This document shows, piece by piece, positions 11,923 to 23,826 of a DNA stretch of 64,000 nucleotides. The DNA comes from Chiridota heheva. Its lineage: Eukaryota > Echinodermata > Holothuroidea > Apodida > Chiridotidae. The stretch's first letter is position 1. Every line of letters starts with the position of its first letter. A program made the translations under genes and the position numbers. The stretch is taken from assembly GCA_020152595.1 (NCBI GenBank), contig JAIGNY010004497.1, positions 707,501 to 771,500 of the forward strand. The letters run 5' to 3'. Below the pieces are notes generated by a model. It had not been told where the DNA came from. It was given only the letters and a program-made list of their open reading frames with translations, and made no database searches.

Positions 11923-12893
11923 TTAACCCTTACTCTACCACACAGCAATACTATCACCATTTTCAAACCACCTTTTTCTCAAAATAAAATTAGGATTTTA
12001 CCAAAGTTCTATAGGAGTAATATTGGTATTACTTTAAAGTACTTGGATATTTCTTTCACAAAATGATTTTTTTTTTATAGGTCATATTACAGAATTTTGA
12101 GAAAAAGTAGCATGAAAAAAGGTAGACTCAAAAAATGCTAAAAATTGTCAATTTGTTTTTCTTTTAAATCTTACAATAACTTCAAGATCACATTTTTGCT
12201 TCGAAATCAAACACGTAAGTCCTAAGACATGATGTTATTGCTTTCTGGTCTGTAATTTTTTTAATCTCTACCTGCAATCTTTTGTCCTGGAGAAATTTCT
12301 TGAACATTTCATGAATTTCTGCCATTTTTGACCTTAAATTTTCAAAAACCTGTGTACCAAAACCGTACATCACACATGCTTTTGTTGAACCGCCGTTGCT
12401 TGCAATTTCCTTTCATTTGATATGTAATTAAATGCATGCCTCCCTTGATTTGGGTCCTCTTCTATAATAATTAATTTTCGCCACATCACTTTCAATGATC
12501 TTGTGGTGTAGTGGATATGAACGCAACCAGCACGCGAGCGCACCAGGCATAAGTCTCACCGAGACTACTGCGTTATAATTTTTCTGCTTTCCCCTCTTTC
12601 TACAACTTGTAGATTAGCATATAAATATGTGACACAAATCTCTCTTTTCAATATTGACAAGAAGTTATACTTGCACAAAGATTGACCCATTTGTTAACCA
12701 AATTTTGCCAAAATATCCCTAATTTTTGTCCAATTTTCCCTAATTTGGATTTTATTTACTCAAAGATAAAAAATATCTTAGCTTCCATTCCAACCAAACT
12801 TGTAAGGAAAGGAAAGTTGTCAAAAATGCATATGAAAAAAAGTTACAAAAATTGAGCTCACATTTTTCAAAGCCCTGGCAGAGTAAGGGTTAA
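11923..12893. mobile_element. piggyBac-type MITE flanked by TTAA
   Basis: TTAA (11923-11926) is followed by CCCTTACTCTACCA, and the other end reads TGGCAGAGTAAGGG followed by TTAA (12890-12893). The TIR is about 14 bp with one mismatch, and TTAA on both sides fits piggyBac target choice. The 963-bp interior has no transposase. A lone end of the same family occurs at 32542. Confidence 0.85.
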
Positions 12894-13517
12894 AAGCATA
12901 TCCGTCAAGTTTTGTATTATTCTGGAAATTGCAGCAAAGGCGTGAATGTTTGTTCCCATTCTATTTTTTCTTTAATCTAACTTCTTTATATTTGATCTTC
13001 ATAACTTTTTCAACCCGTCTTAGAAACATTCAGTCACTGGTTTCTACAATGTATTCATATTTAGTGTTCCAACGATTACACGTAATCGGTTCTGCTGATT
13101 ACCGATCACAATTTATCATAATCGACCTGATTCCAATCCGATTCTGATTATTTTTTCTGACAATACTAATCGTGATTAACATGACATGGGCAGTGCTAGT
13201 GATCATGAATAATTCAATTAACATTTTTGCTCAAGTCAGAACAGTGTAGCACAAGAACATTAATGAGGTTGGAAATATAAAACGTTTAGAAAATATGAAT
13301 AGATTACACTTAACTCTAAACTCTTTTATGGTTATCCCACTCAGTTAACGTGAATGACACTCCCCTATTGCTATTGAAGTACCAGGCAACTGATACTCAG
13401 TTTCCAGAGTATTCTTGGTAGACTTCAGTAGGGGATCAAATACCCTAGTCAGAGGCCTACCTTCTTGAACGGAGACAAGAAGTTCACATCTAGGGGTTTG
13501 GTTTAAGAGGATTTGGT
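12894..13517. other. no gene recognised
   Basis: AT-rich. A segment near 13065-13160 is rich in inverted ATTACxxGTAATC-type words and may be part of an old DNA transposon end. Confidence 0.35.
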
Positions 13518-14525
13518 TTAGGGGTGGTAGGGTGGAGGAGTGGTGGGGTGGAGGAGTGGTGGGGTGGAGGAGTGATGGGGTGGAGGAGTAGTGAAGAGTG
13601 GTAGGGTGGAGGAGTGGTGGGGTGGAGGAGTGGTGGGGTAGAGGAGTGGTGGGGTGGAGGAGTGGTGGGGTGGAGGAGTGGTAGGGTGGAAGAGTGGTAG
13701 GTTGGAGGAGTGGTGGGGTGAAGGAGATGATGGGGTGGAGGAGTGGTGGTGTGGAGGAGTGGTGGGGTGTAGTAGTGGTGGTGTGGGGAGTGGTGGTATG
13801 GGGAGTGGTGGGGTGGGGAGTGGTGGTGTGGGGAGTGGTGGTGTGGGGAGTGGTGGTGTGGGGAGTGGTGGTGTGGGAGTGGTGGTGTGGGGAGTGGTGG
13901 GTGGGGAGTGGGTGTGTGGTGGGAGAGTGGTGGGGGTGGTGAGTGGGAGAGTGGTGGGGTGGGGGAGTGGTGGGGTGGGGGAGTGGTGGGGTGGGAGAGT
14001 GGTGGGTGGGGTGGTTGGGTGGGAGAGTGGTGGGGTGGGGAGTGGTGGGGTGGGAGAGTGGTGGGGTGGGAGAGTGGTGGGTGGGAGAGTGGTGGGGTGG
14101 GGAGTGGTGGGGTGAGGGAGTGGTTGAATGGGGAGTGGTGGGGTGGGGAGTGGTGGGGTGGGGAGTGGTGGGGTGGGGAGTGGTGGGGTGGGGAGGATGG
14201 GGTGGGGAGTGATGGGGTGGGGAGTGATGGGGTGGGAGTGGTGGGGTGGGGAGTGGTGGGGTGGGAGTGGTAGGTGGGGTGGGGAGTGGTGGGGTGGTAG
14301 GGAGTGGTGGGAGAGTGGTAGGGTGGGGAGTGGTGTGGTGGGGAGCGGTTGGGTGGGGATTGGTGGGGTGAGGAAGTGGTGGGGTGTGGGGGAGGGTGGG
14401 GAGGGGTGGAAGACGAGTGGGTGGGTGGAAGAGGGGTTGGTGGATGAAAGAGGAGTGGGTGGAAGAGGGGTAGGTGGAGGAGCGGTGGGTGGAGGAGGGT
14501 TGGGTGGAGAGGGGTGTGGTGGTAG
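13518..14525. repeat. 1-kb G-rich minisatellite (GGGGTGGGGAGTGGT type)
   Basis: 15-17-bp units with strict strand asymmetry: almost no C on the plus strand. The left part uses GTGGAGGAGTGGTGGG, the centre GGGGAGTGGTGGTGT and GGGGTGGGGAGTGGT variants, the right part degenerate GTGGGTGGAAGAG. Dense GGGG/GGG/GG tracts could form G-quadruplexes. The 354-codon Pro/Thr frame on the minus strand is an artefact. Confidence 0.95.
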
Positions 14526-15066
14526 GGTGCTACTCCCTTGTAAACTTAATATGAAAGTGCATTTACAACTTGTAAACAGCAAGAAAGGAGGAAGATTTTA
14601 TCTGCAAAGCAAACAGCACTACTATATGACCTCCAATGCACAAAAGAAGGCCACATGCTTGTGAAATGACAGAAAACAATTCTTCTTTCTGGGGCAATGT
14701 TTTATGGTACTTTCTTTGACATGCACAAAAAGTATTAAGTAAAGCCTACTCACTCCTATTCTTTGGAAGGGCAAACTATCTTGCAATTGAACATCATTAA
14801 ATATTCTACTTCTGGCTATAGAAGAACTTTTAAAAATACTTTTAAGTACGTTATCTGCAATATCTAGGATTTTCCAAGCTGTTTTATGTTAACATTATCT
14901 TTTCTAAATGAAAAAGAAACGTGCAGAAATCACAAATGTCAAATATCCTTAACAAGTAATCTTCTAATCGTGTTCCAAGAATTTCAATATATTTCACCTG
15001 TGCTTTTTTTTTTTTTTTTTTTTTTTTAAACTAAGGTGGCATCCAACTAAGATGAAGTGCACTTAC
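14526..15066. other. sequence downstream of last recognised GKAP1 exon
   Basis: Likely intron. It includes a T-run of more than 20 bases at about 15007-15028 next to the exon donor. Nothing else was recognised. Confidence 0.5.
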
Positions 15067-15174
15067 TTTCATCTTCTCTATCTCTCCTTTCAGATCATCT
15101 ATCTCTGTGTCTTTCTTCTGCATTTCGTCTTCGAATTGAATCCTTCTAACCACTTCACCTTCGTCCTCTTTCTT
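15067..15174 (-). CDS. GKAP1: GKAP1 homologue exon, start of C-terminal coiled coil
   Basis: The exon has 36 codons, phase 0, with acceptor TTTATAG and a perfect GTAAGT donor. The peptide KKEDEGEVVRRIQFEDEMQ, then KKDTEIDDLKGEIEKMK, has the heptad pattern of a coiled coil and aligns with EVVLKDGRIERLKLELERKD and AEIQKLKN of vertebrate GKAP1. In mammals this C-terminal coil is the region that carries kinase anchoring and self-association; that function is inferred. The rest of the coil, including the family GEMKDKAE segment, should be in further minus-strand exons, not found between 1 and 15066. Confidence 0.78.
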
Positions 15175-15929
15175 CTATAAATAATAAATAAGTAGAAAGA
15201 GAATTAAGCTGTAAGAGATTAAAGAGTTGACACATATAATCCTACATGTCCCTCAGTCTGTCTATAAGCCTTCAAGATTTGAGGTTATTATGTCCAGAGC
15301 GGTTTGCCCCCTTGTGGTTTAAAGTACATTGTAAACCGTGCCCCACTTATGAATTTCACAGATTAGAAAGCTGATACTTCGTCCGAGGGTCCATTAACAC
15401 TCAGTTGATTAAGTTTGTTAGAAATATACAATGTTTTCTTTGCTCTCGAATGGCAAGTTGGATTAACGGTAATGATACGCACCTGACAGAACACCTAACA
15501 GTTCATGACAGTTAGAGATCTAGGAATCTATATGAATTCATTTGCTCTAAGTCCTAATTTGGCAACTGGGATTTAGCAGTCAAACTAGAAATTATTCAAG
15601 AAACAGTTGCTTTGGAAAAATAAACATATATACAAATTCATTTCTTTTACCAATGATACCACATGTCACATGGAGAGGTGGTGGGGCCCTCTATAAGGTA
15701 CAATTTAACAAGAGTAATAAAAGTCAAAACTTACTTGAATCTAAAGACCTTTTAAGTGTTTCTACAGTTTGATGTATATGTAATGAGTATAATTTTACAT
15801 AAATAACTTCTTCTTATTGTGTCGTCCACACACACTAGATGTTGTATTTCAGCCAAAGATGAAGACAATCCTTCGCACTATTGCTGAATTGTGCTAGATC
15901 TTTAGCATCACATTCCTGCTCCAGAAGAG
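15175..15929 (-). other. GKAP1 intron segment
   Basis: AT-rich intronic sequence upstream (in transcript sense) of the coiled-coil exon; no other feature seen. Confidence 0.5.
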
Positions 15930-16215
15930 GACATTTTAGTGTGGACATTTTAGTAGGGGACATTTTAGTAGGGGACATTTTAGTGGGGACATTTTAGTAG
16001 GGGACATTTTAGGAGACATTTTAGTAGGAGACATTTTAGTAGGGGACATTTTAGTAGGGGACATTTTAGTAGGGGACATTTTAGTAGGAGACATTTTAGT
16101 GGGGGACATTTTAGTAGGGGACATTTTAGTAGGGGACATTTTAAATTTTGGTAGGGGACATTTTAGTAGGGGACATTTTAGTAGGGACATTTTAGTGGGG
16201 GACATTTTAGTAGGT
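15930..16215. repeat. 15-bp minisatellite GGGGACATTTTAGTA
   Basis: About 19 copies, with variants lacking one or more G. It starts where the adjacent LINE fragment stops resembling coding sequence, so it may have expanded at a retrotransposon junction. Confidence 0.95.
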
Positions 16216-16725
16216 GGTTCATGGTATGTGGTTTCAGTCCCACACTCACAGGTACAATCTTCACTGTCCAGGTAGCCCCATTTTTGAGAGTGACATTACA
16301 GTGACCAGTACCAGATCTTAACCTGTTGAGGCATTTCCATTCAGCCCAGCTGAGTCAGCACCAGGTTGGAGTTTTTCTCGCACTTATGGACATGGTTGTT
16401 CTTGGAAGAATGGTAAGCCTCTCTAGGATGTACAGGCTGTCTGTTGGTGTTTGTCTGAGACATCCAGTGACTAGACGGCAGGTAGCATTGATGGCTGGGT
16501 CCATTTTCTTAGCATGGGCTGATCTTTCCCAAACTGGACATGCATATCCAGCAGTTGAGTAGCCGAGGGCTAAGGCAGTTGACTGTAGAGTATCTGAGCT
16601 GGCACCAAAACTTGTTCCAGTAGTTTACTGACAATGTTGTACCTTGCACAGACTTTTGTTTTTGTCTTCGTGACATGGGTCTTGAAAAAAGGCACCGATC
16701 TAGGGAGACGCCTAGATATTTATTT
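16216..16725 (-). pseudogene. non-LTR retrotransposon ORF2 C-terminal fragment
   Basis: The minus strand, in shifting frames, reads KYLGVSLDRCL, then STALALGYSTAGYACPVWER, MDPAINATCRLVTGCLRQTP, EWKCLNRLRSGTGHC, and WGYLDSEDCTCECGTETTYH. This is the usual order of the C-terminal part of LINE reverse transcriptase proteins (KYLGV, then a Cys-rich end). Several frameshifts; inactive. Confidence 0.82.
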
Positions 16726-18654
16726 TTTTTTATTTACACTTCTTTAGGCAAAGTACAATAAAAACAATGGATATTTAAAAGTGGTGAGACCATTACAAGC
16801 AAATATAAAAGTTTTTACAAAGATGGTTCTCCATATGATAATAAAAATAATATCAAGTCATTCAAGTGGAGTACCAGACCAGGTTGCGTTCAGTTGGTGT
16901 TTAACTTCTCCGTTGTGCAGATGGAAAGCACACACCTGTTTCTGAGTTGCACGGAGGTGGTTCTCATCGTAGATAAATAACTTAAACATATTTTTCAATA
17001 CATTTTGATTTATAATTGCCAAATAACTCTGCATTCGATTGTAATCATTGAACTATTTTAATCCCAGTCATTTGCATACTTCTACCGTGAGCTTTAATCC
17101 ATTCAGGCATTTAATATGCTTTTCCTGTTTTGTTGTCATGCTACATTATATTCATTCATGCTACATTATATTCATGACAATAGCTATACAATAAAATAAA
17201 AGGAGTTTTGAGCCAGCACTCCAATGTAAAGGACATCTCTCTCTCCCCCCCTCCCTCTCCCTCTCTCCCCCTCCCTCCCTCTCCTCTTTCCCCGTCCCAC
17301 CCTCTCCCTCTCCCTGTCCCTCTCCTCTCTCTTATCATCGTTTCTTATTTTAAATTACTACAAATACTACTATCCCTCAGAATCATGCATATGCACTGCC
17401 GGTATCCTATATATAGATAGAGGTAATATTAGCTAACATTACATGTAGCTAAACGTTTTAATCATCTACAAACAAACAAAATGAAATGCCCAAAACACAA
17501 CATTTGAATGTTAGTATGCAAATTTTGATGTAAGAATGACATGTTTTCTTCTGTAAATTCCTTGTCGTTTAATTCTCTGCCACACATTTGGTAAGTTGTT
17601 GAATTTCAACACAGTTACTGGATCTAAGCATCCCCTCTTTCAATATCTGAGTAAAAAATGACTTCCTCATCCTTGCCAAATACTAAAAATTAGGGAAACA
17701 TGAAGAATTACATTAAAGATCTTAAGTTGTAAGCACTTCCATGCTTCAACAATTAATTTTACATAATGCTTAAATTTGACATGACTCAATGTTCAAACAT
17801 GCAATTTCAAAATTCAGAGAAATTTGAAATCATTTTGAAAGGTTAAAGCAAACTTTTACGGTCATTAACAAACCTTTCAAGGACTAGCGACATTTAAGAC
17901 AAAAATTATATTTCAATTATTATTCGAAAATAACTTTTTAATTAAATCTGAAGTTCAAGTCATTAAATTTTTCAAATGTTTGAGTATCGTTTAAGGGTCC
18001 TTGGACAGATACAAAATACATACATTTTCCTTTCTAATTAAAAAGAACTTATTCATCAGTGTAAAATGTAGTTCTACCACATATTATTGTTGAGAACTGG
18101 TTTTAGACTGTATGGACAAATTTCTTATTCTCTAAATTTTAAAAGTTATTTTGGAAATTGAGAGAAAAAGTCATTCTACATGTTTAAAAACTGTAATCTA
18201 AAGCAGCGTATGGTACAACAGAGATATTAACAATATAACGTTGAAATTATTTGGCTAAGTCCACTTCTAAGTTTATTTTAAAAGTACTGTACACTATTTT
18301 CTTAACAGTGTTAAGTCTATTAAGCAAAAATTGTTTACATATACAATCATGGCCAAAAAAGTTGGCACAAATCTCACCTTACCTTGATCAATCAATCACT
18401 TTAACCTTTAAACAAAAGTTTTTTGTTTAAAGTGCACAATATTAAATGTAGAGAGGAAGGGCAAAATGCTGTTTAACAATTTTGAGCAATTTTGTCCCAA
18501 GACTTTTGGACATAACTGTAGGTAGATTATATTTGTATATACACACACACAAACAACAGGCTCATTTTATGAAGACCAGTGCAAAATATCTAAATGCATG
18601 AATAAAAACACAATATGAAGAAATGAACTTAAGCATCTTATGAGCAAATTTTGA
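16726..18654 (-). other. GKAP1 intron segment, mostly unremarkable
   Basis: AT-rich. It includes a CT-rich low-complexity tract at about 17238-17335 (CTCCCTCTCC words), a small direct duplication CATGCTACATTATATTCATT at about 17138-17175, and a short (CA)n near 18541. No gene was recognised. Confidence 0.6.
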
Positions 18655-18695
18655 ATAAATTTAAACAAAGAATCTTGTCTCAAGAAAATTGGTTA

Positions 18696-19422
18696 AGGTG
18701 CCCCTTGGTTAAGGTGCCCACTGAGGCACCTCTGAGATGCTGACTGAGGAGCCCCTGAGGTGCCCCTTGAGAAGCCCACTGAGGTACCCCCTGAGGAGTT
18801 CTCTGAGGAGCCCGCTGAGGTTCCCCTTGAGGAGCCCTCTGAGGAGCCCGCTGAGCCCCCCAAGTAGCCCCCAGAGAAGGCCCCTGAAGTGCCCACTGAG
18901 GAGCCCCTGGAGGAGTCCCCTGAAGTGCCCACTGAGGAGTGCCCACTGAGGAGCCCCCTGAGGAGCCCCCTGAAGTGCCCACTGAGGAGCCCCTGAGGAG
19001 CCCCCTGAAGTGCCCACTGAGGAGCCCCCTGAGGTGCCCCATGAGGAGCCCCTGAGGAGCCCCCAGAAGTGCCCACTGAGGAGCCCCCTGAAGTGCCTAC
19101 TGAGGAGCCCCTGAGGAGCCCTCTGAGGCGCCCCATGAGGAGCCCCTGAACTGTCCACCGAGGAGCCCCTGAGATGCCCCATGAGCCCCTGAAGTGCCCT
19201 GAGCCCCCAGAAGTGCCCACTGAGGAGCCCCTGAAGTGCCCACTGAGAAGCCCCTGAGATGCCCCATTAGGAGCCCCCTGAAGTGCCCCTGAGGAGCCCC
19301 CAGAAGTGCCCACTGAGAAGCCCCCAAAGGAGCCCCTGAAGTGCCCACTGAGAAGCCCCCTAAAGGTGCCCCCTGAGGAGCCCCCAGAGGTGCCCCCTAA
19401 AGAGCCCCCTGAAGTGCCTCAA
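18696..19422. repeat. 12/24-bp minisatellite (CCCACTGAGGAGCCCCTGAA)
   Basis: Units of 12 bp (CTGAGGAGCCCC) combine into 24-bp units with AAGTGCCCA. Because 12 and 24 are multiples of 3, all six frames stay open for long stretches. In duplicate copy B the same position (22830-22890) holds only a few units. Confidence 0.93.
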
Positions 19423-19939
19423 GCATTTCGTCACATACTAGTAACCTCACTTCCACTGCGGCAATTGACTGACTCGTCTAGATTGTATATTTCCACCAAT
19501 CAGAACTGTTGGATTGTATTTTCATCTCCACGTTAAATGCGATATCTGCCTTTTACCTTATGGTTCCCTTTTATTTTGAAGGTTCAATTTTCTCCAGCAA
19601 GAGTGATTTACATTTATCAATAATGAATGGTCAGTATCAAGTGTTGGATCAGGATGGTCTTATGAAATGCTATCTATGGAAAGCATTAAATAAAACGATA
19701 ATGTCAGAGAATGTTTTGCCTCGACCCTTACTCAAGGCTATAATACTTAAGTAGAAATTAATACACTTTGAATGGTTTATTCACACAATATCTGGTCTTG
19801 AAAGAACACGAGACAAAATAATGACTCCAGGGATGAATCACAATTAAGAACAAGAAATGGAAAAGGCAAATTACTACATAAATATGTAAATAGACAACAA
19901 AAATGTGTTTTTTGTTGGGTTTTTTCGGAGAAAGACCTG

Positions 19940-20107
19940 CAATCCGCGACAAAAGTACTTGACACCTTTTTTCATTCCCCTTCTGCCCCTTTTCAATGTT
20001 GAAATTAAATTTCAGCTCTCCTTTGTGTCTCCTTTTTAGCATGCCGAGAAACGAACAACATTGAAACGGGGGAGGAGAAAAAGTGTCAAGTATTTTGACG
20101 CGGATTG
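19940..20107. mobile_element. 168-bp MITE with CAATCCGCG ends
   Basis: The left end CAATCCGCGACAAAAGTACT and the right end (as reverse complement) CAATCCGCGTCAAAATACTT start an imperfect inverted repeat of about 50 bp that continues through TTGACAC and CAACATTGAAA words. The ends resemble Tc1/mariner termini, so it is probably a deletion derivative of the neighbouring element type. Confidence 0.8.
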
Positions 20108-20652
20108 TCTGAGTTTTGGGTTGGTGGTGTCGCTAATACATATAATACATATTACTTATCGGATATGACTGACACTGACCTTGACGCTGTCGCTGACAAT
20201 TATGATGAGGAGGATGATAATATTTTAATATATTATATACGTCACACCTGTCATGCAGGGAATGACAATATTTAACATGTCCAATGCGATTTAACTGTTT
20301 TAACTGTTTTCGGGTGCACATAAGGGAGCGCAATTAAGAAATGTCTCTGTACCTTTCAACGGTACACACCAGCAAATATAAGAAAGAGGAGTCAAGATCC
20401 TTATTTAAGTTAGCTGTGTACCGTTTCAATTTTAAGAGAAATAGAGCCGTCTGGGCGCCCCTCTCAAGGGCGAAATACTAAAATGTATATTTCTATATCT
20501 TTTAAGGGTAGACTAAGTGAACATCCAAAATTCGAAACAAATTATGAAGAGAAACAACAAGTATTTTCCTTTTTTTTTAAAGAGTGTACAGTTAGCTGCG
20601 CCATTTTAAGGAATGGTATAGCTTATGTGCCTTAAAGGGGTAATAACGCTTA

Positions 20653-20838
20653 AGAGAGAGAGTTGAACACACAATTACAATGACGGGGTCGTCGCCTGCG
20701 TATTCGGTTATGATAGTACAAATGCTATCACTTAAAAAGTCAAATGAACAACCAAGTCAATGTCAGACCTTTGATAATGGTCTGGCGTGTCTACCCACCC
20801 CCGTGGTCTGTAGACAGGTATGATAACCGATACAAACT
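20653..20838 (-). mobile_element. truncated tRNA-derived SINE, copy 3
   Basis: It shares ACACAATTACAATGACGGGG and GGTCTGTAGACAGGTATGAT with the two full copies at 33602 and 40573, but lacks central blocks. The GA-rich tail is at the low-coordinate end, so the element is on the minus strand. Confidence 0.75.
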
Positions 20839-20949
20839 GATATATTTACTCAAAAATTCTTAGATAATGGTCTGCGGTCAAACTGCTATTTACGCAAATA
20901 TATACAGGAATCACCAAATATAAATACAAATATATAAACAAAGACAAAT

Positions 20950-21860
20950 ATTTGAGGCATTGTCCTTTTCTTCTAATAATGTCATACATCCTTTTGGACA
21001 TGCTCTCATTGACTCTGTTAATACAATCACATGGAATAGATGTTATGGTTTGTACAACTCGCCGTTCAAATTGTTGAAAATTTTACGAGATATTTTCTTT
21101 TCCAGAGCCTCTTACCGCAACATTTTGCCAACATATTTGAAAATGTTCTCAATAGGGTTGATGTCGGGACTTCTGGGGGGATCTTGAGCAGTTGTGCATT
21201 TACACTTCGTAAAGCTTCTCGAGCTTTGCCGCTGTTTTGTGAGGGGTCACCATCTTGCATGAATAACTTCGTATTGGGCTTTTCGGTAAATATCTTCAAA
21301 ATGGTTGTTGATAAATTTCGCAAAAAAATGTACCATTTATTTCTTTGTAAGGCTTGCAGCAAACAACACCACTTCTACACGATATAGCTACAATCATCTC
21401 TACAATACGCCCGCCATTCCCAACCTTTTGTCTTTTTGCGAGACAGCCTCGTTGTCAACCTTCCGATTTTTTCCTCCAAATCCTTGTTTTAGGGGCACGA
21501 GCTTGGTCCAGAGGGTTCATTTGTGAACAAACGACGTACCGTCCAATAAAATGTGATTCCTTTCTTCCAGATACTTGCGTATATTGAGTTTTGATTTTCT
21601 GCACAAATTTTACGCTTTCGTGCAAGTATTTGGAGCTCATCAGCCCCTTTTTTCTTGCTTGTAAGTAGAAGAAGCCGTTTCGATTCAGCATACATTGAAC
21701 AGTCCGGACTGAAACATTAAGATGTGTTACCCCTGCAAGATGCAGTAACTGCTTTACAGAAAATGTTCCTTCCATCAATCGTAACTTAGGAATTGCAAAA
21801 ATTATTTTCCTTTCAGTTTGCGTTTTTTTTTTTTTCGAGGACAACCTGCCTTTTAGCTGA
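20950..21860 (-). pseudogene. Tc1/mariner transposase remnant
   Basis: The minus strand reads an N-terminal DNA-binding part with VSVRTVQCMLNRNGFFYLQ and ARKKGLMSSK, then NPLDQARAPKTRIWRKKSEG, then KLFMQDGDPSQNS, IPPRSPDINPIEN in a shifted frame, and an end with MSKRMYDIIRRKGQCLKY. The second catalytic Asp (QDGDPSQNS) and third acidic motif (PDINPIEN) are visible; the first Asp region (normally FYLDG) is changed to HFIGR. At least three frameshifts make it inactive. Confidence 0.88.
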
Positions 21861-22123
21861 AGACTGATGTCTTGAAGCGCTGAGATTGTGTGTTATTTCA
21901 AAACTGTATTACACAATACCCTGTAAAACATTACAAAACTAGCACATATTCACCCTTTGATGAGCCATGACTCAGACACTAGCTATTTCAGAGCTTCTAA
22001 AACTCGTATTCAAACAATTTTCAAGATTATTCAAATCTAAACTTCCATAATCAAAACTTTTCTAATATAATTGAAATTATTTTTCAGTTTTTCCTTTTTT
22101 TCTAATATATTTGAAATTATTTC

Positions 22124-22358
22124 TGATGGTGAGTAATTTACATAACTGATGGTTCTTGCCATAACAATGTGCCATAACTGATGAGTAATTAGTACCATAA
22201 CTGATGGTGAGTAATTAGTACCATAACTGATGGTGAGTAATTAGTACCATAACTGATGGTGAGTAATTAGTACCATAACTGATGGTGAGTAATTAGTGCC
22301 ATAACTGATGGTGAGTAATTAGTGCCATAACTGATGGTGAGTAATTAGTGCCATAACT
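22124..22358. repeat. 26-bp minisatellite, duplicate copy A
   Basis: About 8 copies of TGATGGTGAGTAATTAGTAC plus CATAAC, with a C/G variant (GTACC/GTGCC) partitioned along the array and a diverged first unit. Confidence 0.94.
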
Positions 22359-23620
22359 TTATTTGATTCTGTGGTAAATGCCAATCAAAGAAAAAAAAAC
22401 ACAGAACTGATTTGATCAAAAGTTAGCAACTATTTATCATTTCTGCTATTTTTATCCCATTTCCAAAGGAATCAACATTTGCATGTACAGCACAATGACA
22501 ATAACCTCTGTATATGACGACCCAAGAAGACACAGTATACATATATTGCACAAGGAATATTAGGCGTTTTAATAGAACACAAGAACGACTTCTGATCATT
22601 ATAGCTACTACACAACATTACAACACCGACATTACAACACCGTTAAGATCATATTTCTAACATAGTTCCATTCACAAATCTCTGAGGTTATCAAGTGCCT
22701 TATTATACAAATTAGTTCATTCTTTCACTATGGTAGCCGAGGGATCCTTATAAGAATGGTGAAAGTGCTCCCAATATTTAACATTTCATACTTAAATTTA
22801 AACAGAGAATCTTGTCTCAAGAAAATTGTTTGAGGTGCCCCCTAAGGAGTCCCCTGAGGTGCCCCCTGAGGAGTGCCTCCAACATTTGGTTACATACTAG
22901 TAACCTAACTTCCACTGCGGCAATTGACTGACTCGTCTGGATTGTATATTTCCACCAATCAGAACTGTTAGATTGTATTTTCATCTCCACGTTAAACGCG
23001 ATATCTGCCTTTTACCTTACGGTTACCTTTTATTTTGAAGGTTCAATTTTCTCCAGCGAGAGTGATTTACATTTATCAATAATGAATGGTCAGTATCAAG
23101 TGTTGAATCAGGATGGTCTTATGTAATGCTATCTATGGGAAGCATTAAATAAAACGATAATGTCAGAGAATGTTTGGCCTCGACCCTTACTCAAGGCTAG
23201 AATACTTAAGTAGAAATTAATACACTTTGAATGGTTTATTCACACAATATCTGGTCTTGAAAGAACACGAGACAAGATAATGACTCCAGGGATGAATCAC
23301 AATTAAGAACAAGGAATGGAAAAAGAAAATTACTACATAAATATGAAAATAGACACCAAAAAATTTTTTTTTTTTTTTTTTGAGAAAGACCTGTGTTATT
23401 TCAAAACGGTATTACACAATACCCTGTAAAACATTACAAAACTAGCACATATTCACCCTTTGATGAGCCATTACTCAGACACTAGCTATTTCAGAGCTTC
23501 TAAAACTCGTATTCAAACAATTTTCAAGATTATTCAAATCTAAACTTCCATAACTCTTTCAAATCTTTTTTCTTTTCCTTTTTTCTAATATATTTGAAAT
23601 TATTTCTTCAGTTTCTTCCG

Positions 23621-23826
23621 ATGGTGAGTAATTAGTACCATAACTGATGGTGAGTAATTAGTACCATAACTGATGGTGAGTAATTAGTGCCATAACTGAT
23701 GGTGAGTAATTAGTGCCATAACTGATGGTGAGTAATTAGTGCCATAACTGATGGTGAGTAATTAGTACCATAACTGATGGTGAGTAATTAGTACCATAAC
23801 TGATGGTGAGTAATTAGTGCCATAAC
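23621..23826. repeat. 26-bp minisatellite, duplicate copy B
   Basis: The paralogous array to 22124-22358 in the second segmental copy, about 8 units, with a different order of GTACC and GTGCC variants, showing independent turnover after duplication. Confidence 0.94.

Larger units (their letters stand above)
19940..21888. mobile_element. composite insertion absent from duplicate copy B
   Basis: Copy B (23382-23400) runs GAGAAAGACCTG directly into TGTTATTTC; copy A is split there. The inserted 1949 bp begins CAATC and ends GATTG, with TG on both sides, and holds a small MITE, a truncated SINE and a Tc1/mariner remnant. It may be one Tc1/mariner-type element with later nested insertions, or successive insertions. 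Confidence 0.75.

Noticed and set aside
12188..12373. Helical 61-codon minus-strand frame
   Set aside because: Lies inside the piggyBac-type MITE; no homology recognised.
13518..14582. 354-codon Pro/Thr-rich frame on the minus strand
   Set aside because: Low-complexity translation of the G-rich minisatellite.
18680..19536. Pro/Glu-rich or Gly/Ser-rich repeat protein
   Set aside because: The 12/24-bp array keeps all frames open; the paralogous site in the second duplicate has almost none of it.
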